A DNA stretch of 55,925 bases from Candidatus Nitrosopumilus salarius BD31 (GTDB lineage Archaea > Thermoproteota > Nitrososphaeria > Nitrososphaerales > Nitrosopumilaceae): the NCBI RefSeq assembly GCF_000242875.2, contig NZ_AEXL02000138.1, positions 1-55,925 of the forward strand, written 5' to 3'. A program made the position numbers and the translations under genes. The notes beneath the pieces were generated by a model. It worked only from the letters and a program-made list of their open reading frames with translations, was not told the DNA's origin and did not search any database. Position 1 is the first letter of the stretch. Each line of letters opens with the position of its first letter. Positions 1-7,653 of this stretch are shown here, one piece after another.

Positions 1-256
1 TTATTTTTGCAAATCAGTATTTAGGATATACTGATAATTTCTACGTGTCTGCACTATTCATTAATTAGGAAAAATTTCAAACTAATCATAGATAATTTCT
101 ACTTGAAGTTTATATCAAAATTATCGCTATCTAATTTATGTTTCGTCTAAAAAAGAAAAGAGAATTTGTATTCATTCCTATTCCGTCAATCTCACGCATA
201 CACCCACAAGACTAGTTTTTGGTAAAAATAAAAGACACAACTTGCTCTAATTTCTG
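1..256. other. Non-coding region before the sensor kinase
   Basis: No convincing gene is seen here on either strand. The 12-mer GATAATTTCTAC occurs twice in direct orientation (33-44 and 91-102). An AT-rich stretch at 223-233 lies about 29 bp before the kinase start and may be its TATA box. Confidence 0.4.
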
Positions 257-1495
257 TTGAATGTAAAGCAAAAAATTATACTCATTGTATCCGTACAAAT
301 TGCTCTAATCATCGGTAGTTTTACGTTTAATGTATATCTTGAATCTGAATGGCTTGAATTTGGACAATCAATTAATCGTGCAGGATTAAACCGATTTTTG
401 ACTAGTGAGACGCATCTACAAGTACAAAATTTAATTATTCAAAAAAATTTTGATGAAATACCACAATCGCTTGAAAAACTGAAAAATAATTTGTTGGTAA
501 TAAAAGATGGTGGCACAATTGAAAATGTCCCTCTAAAGCCGTTACCTGAAGAATTACAAAAGGATTGGAATAAAGTATATGCTGACTATTTGATCTTTGA
601 AAAAGATATCTCAAGTTTATCTGATGTGGATCCTCAAAAGATCTCAAATTTTCAAATATCTGTTGATGAATCTTCAAATAATCTAATTGAAAGCTCAGAT
701 CATTTTGTTTTTAAAATTACTATATTTCTTGAAAAATTACATACAATGCTAATTAAATTACAAATTGTTTTGTTATTTACAAATACGCTAGTTCATCTGT
801 TAATGATATATCTAATATTTTTAATTTTAAACAGAGATGCAGAAGAAAAAATTCAATTAGAACGATTTGCAATTATAGGCAAAATAGGAGCAACTATTAT
901 ACATGATTTAAGAAATTCTTTAACCGTGATAAAAGGATCTATCGATATCTTAAAACTACAAAAAAATAATACTGAAGATAAATTTAAAGAAAAACAATTT
1001 CAAAAGATTGATGATTCTATTCGTAAAATAAAATACCTGACAAGTGATATTCTAGATTACACTAGAATCACAAAACTAAATAAAGAAGAATTTATTTTTT
1101 CTGAAATTGTTCAAAAATCTCTTGATGAGGTTGATGTTCCAAATCAAATAATAATTACATTGCCGTTAAATGATTACAAAATTAACGCTGATAAAATAAA
1201 ACTTCAAACTGTAATTTCAAATTTAATTAAAAACTCAATAGATGCGATTGGTGATAAAGGAACAATTATAATGGATTTAAAGAAAAATATTAATTTTTTT
1301 ATATTTTCAATAACTGATTCAGGAAATAGTTCTCTTATGAATACGTCCAAAATTTTTACACCACTATACACTACAAAACAAGAGGGAACAGGTTTAGGAT
1401 TGGCAAGCTGTAAAAGAATCATGAAGGAACATGGAGGAGAAATCACTGTTAGTACAAATCCTACAAAATTTACCCTGTTTATCCCTAGAAAATAA
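257..1495 (+). CDS. Membrane-bound sensor histidine kinase
   Basis: This predicted two-component sensor kinase autophosphorylates on a His and passes the phosphate to a receiver protein. The 412-residue protein has a membrane helix at about 7-27, an extracytoplasmic region of about 135 residues that I do not recognise, and a second helix at about 168-191. The H-box has His216 in IIHDLRNSLT, the N-box has Asn322 and Asn326, and the G2-box is GTGLGL (377-382). The G1 box (DSGNSS) is weak. Only a TTG start is available; no in-frame ATG lies near it. It ends 11 bp from the convergent receiver gene at 1507-1878, a likely partner. The signal it senses cannot be told. Confidence 0.85.
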   Translation: MNVKQKIILIVSVQIALIIGSFTFNVYLESEWLEFGQSINRAGLNRFLTSETHLQVQNLIIQKNFDEIPQSLEKLKNNLLVIKDGGTIENVPLKPLPEELQKDWNKVYADYLIFEKDISSLSDVDPQKISNFQISVDESSNNLIESSDHFVFKITIFLEKLHTMLIKLQIVLLFTNTLVHLLMIYLIFLILNRDAEEKIQLERFAIIGKIGATIIHDLRNSLTVIKGSIDILKLQKNNTEDKFKEKQFQKIDDSIRKIKYLTSDILDYTRITKLNKEEFIFSEIVQKSLDEVDVPNQIIITLPLNDYKINADKIKLQTVISNLIKNSIDAIGDKGTIIMDLKKNINFFIFSITDSGNSSLMNTSKIFTPLYTTKQEGTGLGLASCKRIMKEHGGEITVSTNPTKFTLFIPRK

Positions 1496-1506
1496 AAATT
1501 TAGAGC

Positions 1507-1878
1507 CTATTTTTTAGCATAAAATTTTTTTGCAAGCTCTTTTAATTTTTCAGCAGAATATGGTTTCTCAATTAATTCCAAGGCATTTTTACTTTTTGCC
1601 TTTTGCCATTCTGAATAATCAGCATGTGCAGTCATAAATATGATTTTTGCATCTGGAAATTCTTTTTCGATCTCGAAAAATGTTCTATATCCATCCAACT
1701 TTGGCATTTTTACATCAAGAAAAACTAATCCTGGTTTGTGTTCTTTATATTTTGATATTGTCTCTAAACCATTTCTAGCTTGAACCACATCAAATCCGAA
1801 TAATTCTAACAACGTACTAGTTGTATCTAATACTGCAGAATCATCATCCGCTACTAGAATTGTTCCTTTTTTATTCAT
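1507..1878 (-). CDS. Stand-alone response-regulator receiver (CheY/Spo0F-like)
   Basis: This 123-residue protein is a single receiver domain with no output domain. It shows the acidic pocket Asp11-Asp13 (VADDDSA), the phospho-acceptor Asp55 in VFLDVKMP, Thr83 in FMTAHAD, and Lys105 in IEKPYS. Such proteins pass signals by binding a partner rather than DNA. It converges on the histidine kinase at 257-1495 with 11 bp between stop codons, so the two are probably a pair, although they are transcribed separately. Confidence 0.9.
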   Translation of the reverse strand: MNKKGTILVADDDSAVLDTTSTLLELFGFDVVQARNGLETISKYKEHKPGLVFLDVKMPKLDGYRTFFEIEKEFPDAKIIFMTAHADYSEWQKAKSKNALELIEKPYSAEKLKELAKKFYAKK

Positions 1879-1927
1879 ACCTAATAATTTTAATAATGAC
1901 TTTAAATTTAAACAATTGAAATATCCT

Positions 1928-2755
1928 CTAATTTTTTTGAGCGTTGTTTATAGAAATTCTTTGCTTCTGAAAGAAAATCTGAGAACCATGTTTGTAATTC
2001 ATGATCTTTTCTAAGAACTTTGTAAAGAATTTTTTCATTCCTTTTATTTTTTTATCTTCCATTAAATTTGGAAAATATAACATTGTAACATAAAACCATA
2101 GAGAAATTGCTTCTCCAATTTTTTGTTCATTAAACGATTCTGTAAGTGTATTCACTTTAATTCCAAAAAATGAAATTAACTCATAAAATTCATCTTTTTC
2201 AATACTTATGATGTTTAAATTGTCAAATAGTAATCCTTTTCCAAGTAATGAAATGTTGTATACATATTTGCCTATAACTGATTTCAAAAATCCCCACTTA
2301 CCAAAAACCAATGGGAGAATGATTTCATAATTTTTTGCTACTCTATCTACTTCTTTTTCACTAAAATTCATTTGATCTAAACAATAAAGAATACCAAAAA
2401 GAGATAACCTATACCTATTTCCAGAATTCCTTTTTGTAGATATGCTATCAACTAATACTAGATTTAGATCAATTATTCCGTCTGAATGTGTGCCTCTGTC
2501 TGTTCTACCTATTAACAAACGTCGATATTCTTTTTCTTTAGAACGAATTTTTGAATTATCAGTTGCAAATCTAATCTTTGCCATCTCCCATGTAGTCATA
2601 GGTCCTTCCAAAGCCAATATTTTAATAATTCTCTGGACATTTTGATGATGTTTTGATTTTGAGGATTTGTTTCCGTATAATTGATGAGCAGTTGGACGAA
2701 TATAGTACTTGTATGAAAGCAAATTTGGCATTTTTCCTTCATTAAGAATAACCAT
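1928..2755 (-). CDS. Hypothetical protein with a possible N-terminal winged helix
   Basis: I do not recognise this 275-residue family. Residues about 30-115 look like a helix-rich winged-helix fold (RIIKILALEGPMTTWEMAK, then a short wing-like YRLSLFGILY). The C-terminal half is helical and hydrophobic without a clear membrane segment. An ATG start at 2755 suits a leaderless transcript, because a TATA-like box at 2775-2786 is about 26 bp away; an inner Met is at codon 9. The start codon lies inside an 18-bp dyad shared with the divergent RHH gene at 2809. It is possibly a transcription regulator, but this is inference. Confidence 0.6.
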   Translation of the reverse strand: MVILNEGKMPNLLSYKYYIRPTAHQLYGNKSSKSKHHQNVQRIIKILALEGPMTTWEMAKIRFATDNSKIRSKEKEYRRLLIGRTDRGTHSDGIIDLNLVLVDSISTKRNSGNRYRLSLFGILYCLDQMNFSEKEVDRVAKNYEIILPLVFGKWGFLKSVIGKYVYNISLLGKGLLFDNLNIISIEKDEFYELISFFGIKVNTLTESFNEQKIGEAISLWFYVTMLYFPNLMEDKKIKGMKKFFTKFLEKIMNYKHGSQIFFQKQRISINNAQKN

Positions 2756-2786
2756 ACCGCAAGTGGTATGATAATTTAATATAAAA
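2753..2786. promoter_or_regulatory. Divergent promoter with shared TATA box and operator-like dyad
   Basis: The AT-rich box TTTAATATAAAA (2775-2786) is centred about 28 bp before the plus-strand ATG at 2809 and about 26 bp before the minus-strand ATG at 2755. It reads as a TATA box in both directions. The dyad CATACCGCAAGTGGTATG (2753-2770, 8-bp arms with one mismatch) covers the start of the minus-strand gene. This is an operator-like layout. Confidence 0.55.
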
Positions 2787-2808
2787 ATTCGTATTTACAT
2801 AAATTGAG

Positions 2809-2958
2809 ATGTCAAGACGAGTGACAATTATGCTTGAAGACGATTTGGTAAAGAAGCTTAGAGTTAAGCAATCTAAAATGCTTCAAGAAACAAATGATAC
2901 TGTTAGCTTCTCACATGTGATAAATGAAACATTACGAACTTGCTTAAAGATGAAATAA
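2809..2958 (+). CDS. Small ribbon-helix-helix (CopG/Arc-like) protein
   Basis: This 49-residue protein begins with a beta-strand and then helices (MSRRVTIMLEDDLVKKLR, then SFSHVINETLR). That is the layout of ribbon-helix-helix DNA-binding proteins, which act as dimers on short palindromes. It sits 53 bp from a divergent gene. The 18-bp dyad between them (2753-2770) could be its operator. The ATG lies about 28 bp after a TATA-like box, consistent with a leaderless mRNA. Confidence 0.7.
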   Translation: MSRRVTIMLEDDLVKKLRVKQSKMLQETNDTVSFSHVINETLRTCLKMK

Positions 2959-2971
2959 TTTTCTCTGAATC

Positions 2972-4447
2972 TTAAATCTCGATTCTGATAAATCCGTTAT
3001 TTATAATCCATTGTATACTTTTTACGAATTCATCATCTGATAACAATCCCTGACTCCACCATCCAGCATTTTTCCGTAACCATGAAGGCAAGTTTGACTG
3101 AGAATCCTCATTTGATACTGTATCTTTTGGTATGGTGATTATTTCTTGCTTTACGAGGTATTCAAGACCTACTACAAAATCCTTATCTGAAATTTGTGTT
3201 AGAGACCACCACTTTGCATTTTTTCTTACCCAATCTGGTATCTTTGTGATCTGTTCTACAAAGTACTTACCATCTTCGGTTCTACACTGTCTTGGATATG
3301 ATTCCATTATTGGATTTCCAGCAGATATACAATCATCAAAATTATCTATTGGTTCATCTAATGGAACAATTCGAAGAATTCTATCATCATTTGTATCTGG
3401 AGATCCTCGTCCATCTTGATTACTAGTAAGAATATACAAAAACCCATCAGGCCCAGTCCTTACATCTCGTAATCTTCCAAACTCATCTTGAAATAATTTT
3501 TCGTGAGAAATTACTCTGTTGTTTTGTAAATCAAAATCTATCATGTGTAAATGATTTCCTCTTAATGTTGCAACAAAAAACTTACCCGTCCATTGTGGAA
3601 TTTTATCGCCATAGTAAAATTCGGCCCCTGATGGTGCCCATGTTTCATCCCCCGTATGTAGAATTGGATTTTGTAGTCCTTCTGCAGTATCATCACCAAT
3701 AATGTCAGGCCAACCATAATTTGTACCTGGAATAATCACATTAACTTCATCATGGGCAACTCCTCTCCAACCAGAAGGACCGTGTTCTGTTGCAACAAGA
3801 TTTCCTGAACTATCCCAGTCAATACCTTGTGGATTTCTGTGCCCAATTGAATAAATCGGAGACTCTTTCCATGGGTTGTCTTTTGGATTTGTTCCATCAG
3901 AATTAATTCTTAAAATCTTCCCTCCCAAAGAATTCAGATCTTGTGATAATACTGGATTTCCAGCTTCACCTGTTGTAATGTAGAGTTTCCCATCTGGCCC
4001 AAACTTTATTCTGCCACCGTCATGGAATGGTCCTCCTGGAATTCCATCAAGCAATACCTTGTCCTCAATAATCTGTCCATCTGATAGTTGATAACGAACT
4101 AATTTGTTTGTAATTGATAAAAATTCATTGTATGTGTAATACAGATAGATGTATTTGTTTTCATCATAATTTGGATCCACAGCAATACCTAGTAATCCTC
4201 CTTCCACACCTCCAACATTGACTGATAATAGTGGTTCTTTTAATAATTGACCATCTTCAATAATTCTGAGATGTCCGTTTCTTTCAGTGAACAGCATTGT
4301 TTTGTCAGAAATCCAATCAATACTCCATGGAATGTTTAGATTCTCAGCTACTGTTTCTACGCTTACACCGTATTCTGGATAATCTTCTGCATATGCTGCT
4401 GGAAAAATAAATAGTGAAATGAAAAAAATTATTTTCTTCAATATCAT
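2972..4447 (-). CDS. Secreted PQQ-dependent sugar dehydrogenase-like beta-propeller
   Basis: This is a 491-residue protein of the glucose/sorbosone dehydrogenase family, whose members oxidise sugars with PQQ. A signal peptide spans 1-20 and ends AYA. The propeller spans about 25-370 with family landmarks such as NIPWSIDWI, GGLLGIAVDPNY, FHDGGRIKFGPDG and IGHRNPQGIDW. The C-terminus adds two copies of a roughly 40-residue module (about 402-440 and 452-491) with W-[VL]-R-K-N-A-x-W-W and D-x-[DE]-F-V cores. I know this module from other thaumarchaeal exported proteins. The substrate is unknown, and no PQQ synthesis genes are in the window. Confidence 0.8.
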   Translation of the reverse strand: MILKKIIFFISLFIFPAAYAEDYPEYGVSVETVAENLNIPWSIDWISDKTMLFTERNGHLRIIEDGQLLKEPLLSVNVGGVEGGLLGIAVDPNYDENKYIYLYYTYNEFLSITNKLVRYQLSDGQIIEDKVLLDGIPGGPFHDGGRIKFGPDGKLYITTGEAGNPVLSQDLNSLGGKILRINSDGTNPKDNPWKESPIYSIGHRNPQGIDWDSSGNLVATEHGPSGWRGVAHDEVNVIIPGTNYGWPDIIGDDTAEGLQNPILHTGDETWAPSGAEFYYGDKIPQWTGKFFVATLRGNHLHMIDFDLQNNRVISHEKLFQDEFGRLRDVRTGPDGFLYILTSNQDGRGSPDTNDDRILRIVPLDEPIDNFDDCISAGNPIMESYPRQCRTEDGKYFVEQITKIPDWVRKNAKWWSLTQISDKDFVVGLEYLVKQEIITIPKDTVSNEDSQSNLPSWLRKNAGWWSQGLLSDDEFVKSIQWIINNGFIRIEI

Positions 4448-4734
4448 TATGTATTCTTTTTACAATTAATGTTGATTGTTATTGCAATAAAAAAACGAGG
4501 AATGCTGGAAGACAACACAATTTTAGATGTTCCCATCTTTTCTTGCGTCTTCCTTTTTCCTATCTGCCTGCCTCCTCAAAGCATATTCTTCAAATTTCGG
4601 CTGGTATGATAGTCCTCGTCAAATATATGATGTGACGATAGAATTTAAACTGATCTTAATTAAATCTTAACATTTGTTTATTATTTAAATCAAAATCAGT
4701 ACAAACATAAATGTTAATGGGATATAAATGATCT
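4448..4734. other. Intergenic region with a possible gene remnant
   Basis: This 287-bp gap holds no complete gene. On the minus strand, 4618-4523 is open and reads as a charged helix-like peptide (PKFEEYALRRQADRKKEDAR, then KDGNI and stop). It has no usable start. A TTG at about 27 bp after a TATA-like box is one nucleotide out of frame. It may be a decayed or frameshifted small gene. Confidence 0.3.
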
Positions 4735-5391
4735 CTATCTTGTGAGTCTTTTTGCTCTTTGAAATACTTCCGACCACTGACTCCAAGTGAGTCTTCCTGT
4801 CTGTGTATTTTGTTTAGAAGGATGATATGATGTAAGAATTTTGATTTTATCATATCGGAATAATTTATTATGTCCAAACTTTTCTGATTTTACCTTATAC
4901 AATTTGCATGATGCATCATATGCAATTTTTCCAAGACATAAAACGGTTGTAATATTTTTTAGAATTTCTTTTTCTTGCACTAAATATTCAAAACAAGTTT
5001 GCATCTCTTCTCTTGATGGTTTGTTTTGAGGTGGCGCACATCTTACTGTAGCAGTAATGTATGCATTTTTTAACACCAAACCATCATGTATATTCTGACT
5101 AGTTGGAATTGAAGCAAATCCATATCTGTGCATTGCTTTTGCTAGCCAATCCCCTGACGAATCCCCTGTAAACATTCTCCCTGTTCTGTTTCCGCCATGA
5201 GCTGCAGGAGCTAACCCTACAATTAGCAATTTGGCATTTATATCACCAAACCCTGATAGTGGTTTACCATAATATTTTTCATCTTTGAATCGCCTAACTT
5301 TGTTTTTTGCAATATCTCTAATGTACACTGATAATCTTGGACATTTTTTACAAGATGCAATTTTTTTGTTTAGTGATTCAATTTGCTTCAA
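4735..5391 (-). CDS. Family 5 (UDGb-type) uracil-DNA glycosylase
   Basis: This base-excision enzyme removes uracil and some other deaminated bases from DNA. The 218-residue protein carries motif A as GLAPAAHGGNRTGRMFTGD (59-77), typical of family 5 rather than family 4. The second motif is HPSKQNTQTGR (190-200). Four cysteines (14, 17, 118, 133) are placed to hold a 4Fe-4S cluster. The start is TTG. The gene overlaps the end of a 52-codon gene upstream by 14 nt, which suggests translational coupling. Confidence 0.88.
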   Translation of the reverse strand: MKQIESLNKKIASCKKCPRLSVYIRDIAKNKVRRFKDEKYYGKPLSGFGDINAKLLIVGLAPAAHGGNRTGRMFTGDSSGDWLAKAMHRYGFASIPTSQNIHDGLVLKNAYITATVRCAPPQNKPSREEMQTCFEYLVQEKEILKNITTVLCLGKIAYDASCKLYKVKSEKFGHNKLFRYDKIKILTSYHPSKQNTQTGRLTWSQWSEVFQRAKRLTR

Positions 5392-5536
5392 CTATTTGGT
5401 TTTGTCTGGTGTTAATAATACCTTTTTCTAAATCATTTTCTACAAAAACTGATTCTATGTTTCCATGTCTGTTTGAATAATGCATTACTATTCCATATGG
5501 TAGTTTAGTTTGTCCGATATATTTCATACTTTTCAT
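5378..5536 (-). CDS. Small hypothetical protein upstream of the glycosylase
   Basis: This is an open frame of 52 codons starting MKSMKYIGQTKLPYGIVM, with mixed, non-repetitive composition that looks coding. Its stop lies 14 nt inside the glycosylase gene, an arrangement common in co-transcribed genes. A second Met at codon 4 could also start it. No domain is recognised. Confidence 0.5.
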   Translation of the reverse strand: MKSMKYIGQTKLPYGIVMHYSNRHGNIESVFVENDLEKGIINTRQNQIVEAN

Positions 5537-5573
5537 TCCAAATTTTATACTTAACAAAATGTATGTTCAAAAA

Positions 5574-5669
5574 CTACACTTGCACCGGATCCCTATCAAG
5601 ATTGATTCCAATTGATTCGGCCCATCTTGCAATCTGTTCTACAAATTCATTTTCATTTTGTAACTTCAT
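5574..5669 (-). CDS. Putative micro-protein, 31 residues
   Basis: This short frame reads MKLQNENEFVEQIARWAESI and then GINLDRDPVQV. It looks like an amphipathic helix with a structured tail. The frame stays open for 15 more codons upstream but without a start codon. Its position just upstream of the 52-codon gene on the same strand is compatible with an operon. Nothing else supports it. Confidence 0.35.
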   Translation of the reverse strand: MKLQNENEFVEQIARWAESIGINLDRDPVQV

Positions 5670-5731
5670 GAGAAAACTATCTATTTTTCTATAAAAGAAA
5701 TTACTATCAATTTATCTATTATTTAGGAAAT

Positions 5732-5827
5732 ATGCTTACTAGGCACAAATTTGACAAAAAATGTCTTATTTGTAATAAAGTATACTACGATCTGATCCGT
5801 TATTCTTTATATGTCAAAATCAAATAA
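5732..5827 (+). CDS. Putative 31-residue CxxC micro-protein
   Basis: The frame reads MLTRHKFDKKCLICNKVYYD and then 11 more residues. The single C-x2-C knuckle resembles half of a zinc ribbon. Its 3' end overlaps the promoter of the next gene. The evidence is only the open frame and the CxxC motif, so this is tentative. Confidence 0.28.
   Translation: MLTRHKFDKKCLICNKVYYDLIRYSLYVKIK
5804..5812 (+). promoter_or_regulatory. TATA box for the secreted repeat protein
   Basis: TCTTTATAT is centred about 27 bp before the ATG at 5835. The upstream ATG at 5811 lies inside this box, so it is unlikely to be in the mRNA. Confidence 0.6.
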
Positions 5828-5834
5828 TCTTGTA

Positions 5835-7211
5835 ATGAAAAATAGACAACTTCTAAGCATTGTTTTTTCATTGATCATGTTTACCGGCGTTACTGCTGGT
5901 AGTGCAGCATTTGCTGATTCAGATGATCTTGATGAAACAGATGAAGTAACTTCTGAATTAAGAGATATTGAAGACAACTCTGAAACTGAAGATGAAACTG
6001 AAGATGAAACTGAAGGTGAAACTGAAGGTGAATTAGATGATAATAGTAAAAGCCTTGATGATAGACTAGAAAGATTTTGTGATATGAATGACGAAGATAA
6101 ACGTCAATTATTTGCAGATCATCCTAGACTAAAAGACTTCGTTGATAGATTAACAAAATCTTGCCAAATGTCTGAAGATGAAAGAGAAATAGCAATCGAT
6201 GCTTTAATCAAAGAACACTTTCCTGGAGAACTAGAACGTCATCAACTCAGAGAATATTCAGATGAATACCACATGAATCCTGAAAAAGATATGAGAGTTA
6301 TGCTTGACAAATACTGTGAATTGTCTGATGAAGACAAGAGAGCATTTGTTGCAGAACATGACAAAGCCGAAGATCATGTTGAGAAAATGAATCAATACTG
6401 TGTACTAACTGATGAAACAGATAGAATGAATTTCATTAAAGAACACAGAGATGAGCACATTGCTCAAATGGATAAACAAATGATGGACAATATGTCTGAT
6501 CATATGGATTATGATCGACTTTGTACACTCTCAGAAACAGACAGAGCTTCTGAAATTACTGATGTTGCAAAACTTGATAGAATTTCTGCTTGGTGTCAAA
6601 TGACTCCTGATGAGCGAGAAGACTACTTGAAAGAGTATCATGATGACAAAATACATGACTTTGATGGAATGTCAGATATGGCAAAAGACAAACTTCATGA
6701 AAATAAAATTAAGATGTCTGATAAATCTGATCGTCTAAAAGCAATGATCATGGATAAACGTGATATTTCTGATGAGAGACAAGATGAAATCAGAATGAAA
6801 TACATTGAGAAACATGGTGATTTAGACGAGAAAAAGTCTGCACTCAAAATGAAATTCAAAGAATACATGAAAGAAATGAGAGTCAAAATTTCTGATGAGA
6901 GAAAAGCTTCAATTCATGATAGATTGGCAGAGATGAAAGCCTTCAAGGCAGAACTCCGCGAACGAGCATCTGATATGACAGACGAAGAAAAACAACAACT
7001 TAGAGAAGATTTCATTGAAAAGGCAAAAGATATGCAATTAGCATGGATTTCCCCACGTACCCAAATAACTGCTGGCGTTGACGCCGCAGAAGTTGAGTGT
7101 CGTGAAGGATACAGCCTTGTAATGAAAGCATCAAATGGCGTTCCAATATGTCTTAAAGCAGATACTGCACTTAAGATGATAGATAGGGGAATTGTAGTTC
7201 CTGCTAACTAA
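5835..7211 (+). CDS. Secreted acidic protein with six single-Cys repeats
   Basis: No named family is recognised. I start it at the ATG at 5835, which gives a clean signal peptide (MKNRQLLSIVF to GSAAFA, cut near residue 27) and fits a leaderless mRNA. An acidic Asp/Glu/Thr-rich linker follows. Then come six repeats of roughly 25-35 residues, each with one Cys followed by acidic and Arg residues (CDMNDEDKR, CQMSEDERE, CELSDEDKR, CVLTDETDR, CTLSETDRA, CQMTPDERE). Between repeats four and five is a Met/His/Asp-rich stretch (MDKQMMDNMSDHMDYD). A long charged coiled-coil-like region follows. The last 45 residues form a Cys-pair module (VECREGYSLVMKASNG, then ICL) that I recall from other thaumarchaeal exported proteins. 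Metal binding is possible but unproven. Confidence 0.7.
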   Translation: MKNRQLLSIVFSLIMFTGVTAGSAAFADSDDLDETDEVTSELRDIEDNSETEDETEDETEGETEGELDDNSKSLDDRLERFCDMNDEDKRQLFADHPRLKDFVDRLTKSCQMSEDEREIAIDALIKEHFPGELERHQLREYSDEYHMNPEKDMRVMLDKYCELSDEDKRAFVAEHDKAEDHVEKMNQYCVLTDETDRMNFIKEHRDEHIAQMDKQMMDNMSDHMDYDRLCTLSETDRASEITDVAKLDRISAWCQMTPDEREDYLKEYHDDKIHDFDGMSDMAKDKLHENKIKMSDKSDRLKAMIMDKRDISDERQDEIRMKYIEKHGDLDEKKSALKMKFKEYMKEMRVKISDERKASIHDRLAEMKAFKAELRERASDMTDEEKQQLREDFIEKAKDMQLAWISPRTQITAGVDAAEVECREGYSLVMKASNGVPICLKADTALKMIDRGIVVPAN

Positions 7212-7331
7212 CCTTTCTTTTTTATTTCCAAAAATTTCTATAAATTACAGCTAAATTATTTTTGCAAGGTATGCACACTTTGTTAACTAGTGATGTAATC
7301 AATAATTAAATTCTAAATTTATCTGATTGCA

Positions 7332-7442
7332 ATGATTTTCCATGACGAAGAATTAAACAATAATGACTTTTTTGAAGCGCTTGAAAAATTATTAGATCCT
7401 AAAGATATTGAATTGATGAGGCAAGAATATCAAAATGATTGA
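7332..7442 (+). CDS. Putative acidic micro-protein, 36 residues
   Basis: The frame reads MIFHDEELNNNDFFEALEKL and then 16 residues ending RQEYQND. It looks like an acidic helical peptide. Its stop overlaps the start of the next small gene by 8 nt (7435-7442), which is the main support for both being real and co-translated. Confidence 0.45.
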   Translation: MIFHDEELNNNDFFEALEKLLDPKDIELMRQEYQND

Positions 7443-7587
7443 TTCGGAAAAATTATATACAAAAATTGAAATCTATATCCAAAAATGTCTTAGAGGAAAA
7501 ACTCCATTTAAAGACACATCTGATTTTATCCAATATATTGCAAGAAAAGAACAGGCAAAAAAGTCAAAACTGGAAAATCAGTCATAA
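7435..7587 (+). CDS. Small basic hypothetical protein, 50 residues
   Basis: The frame starts MIDSEKLYTKIEIYIQKCLR and ends in a Lys-rich tail. It is predicted mainly helical and of opposite charge to the 36-residue product upstream, with which it overlaps by 8 nt. An acidic/basic pair translated together could form a complex, but no toxin-antitoxin family is recognised. Confidence 0.5.
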   Translation: MIDSEKLYTKIEIYIQKCLRGKTPFKDTSDFIQYIARKEQAKKSKLENQS

Positions 7588-7653
7588 AGTTTGAGAATAC
7601 CTGATTTCATCTACTAGAAAGATTCTTAGATATTTGTACACTAATACTTCATT

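Noticed and set aside
33-102. Two AATTTCTAC-containing repeats that recall type V CRISPR repeat ends
   Set aside because: There are only two 12-bp copies, with no array of spacers and no cas genes. Chance in AT-rich DNA explains it.
5811-5834. ATG at 5811 as start of the secreted repeat protein
   Set aside because: It lies within the TATA box. The ATG at 5835 gives a proper signal peptide and leaderless spacing.
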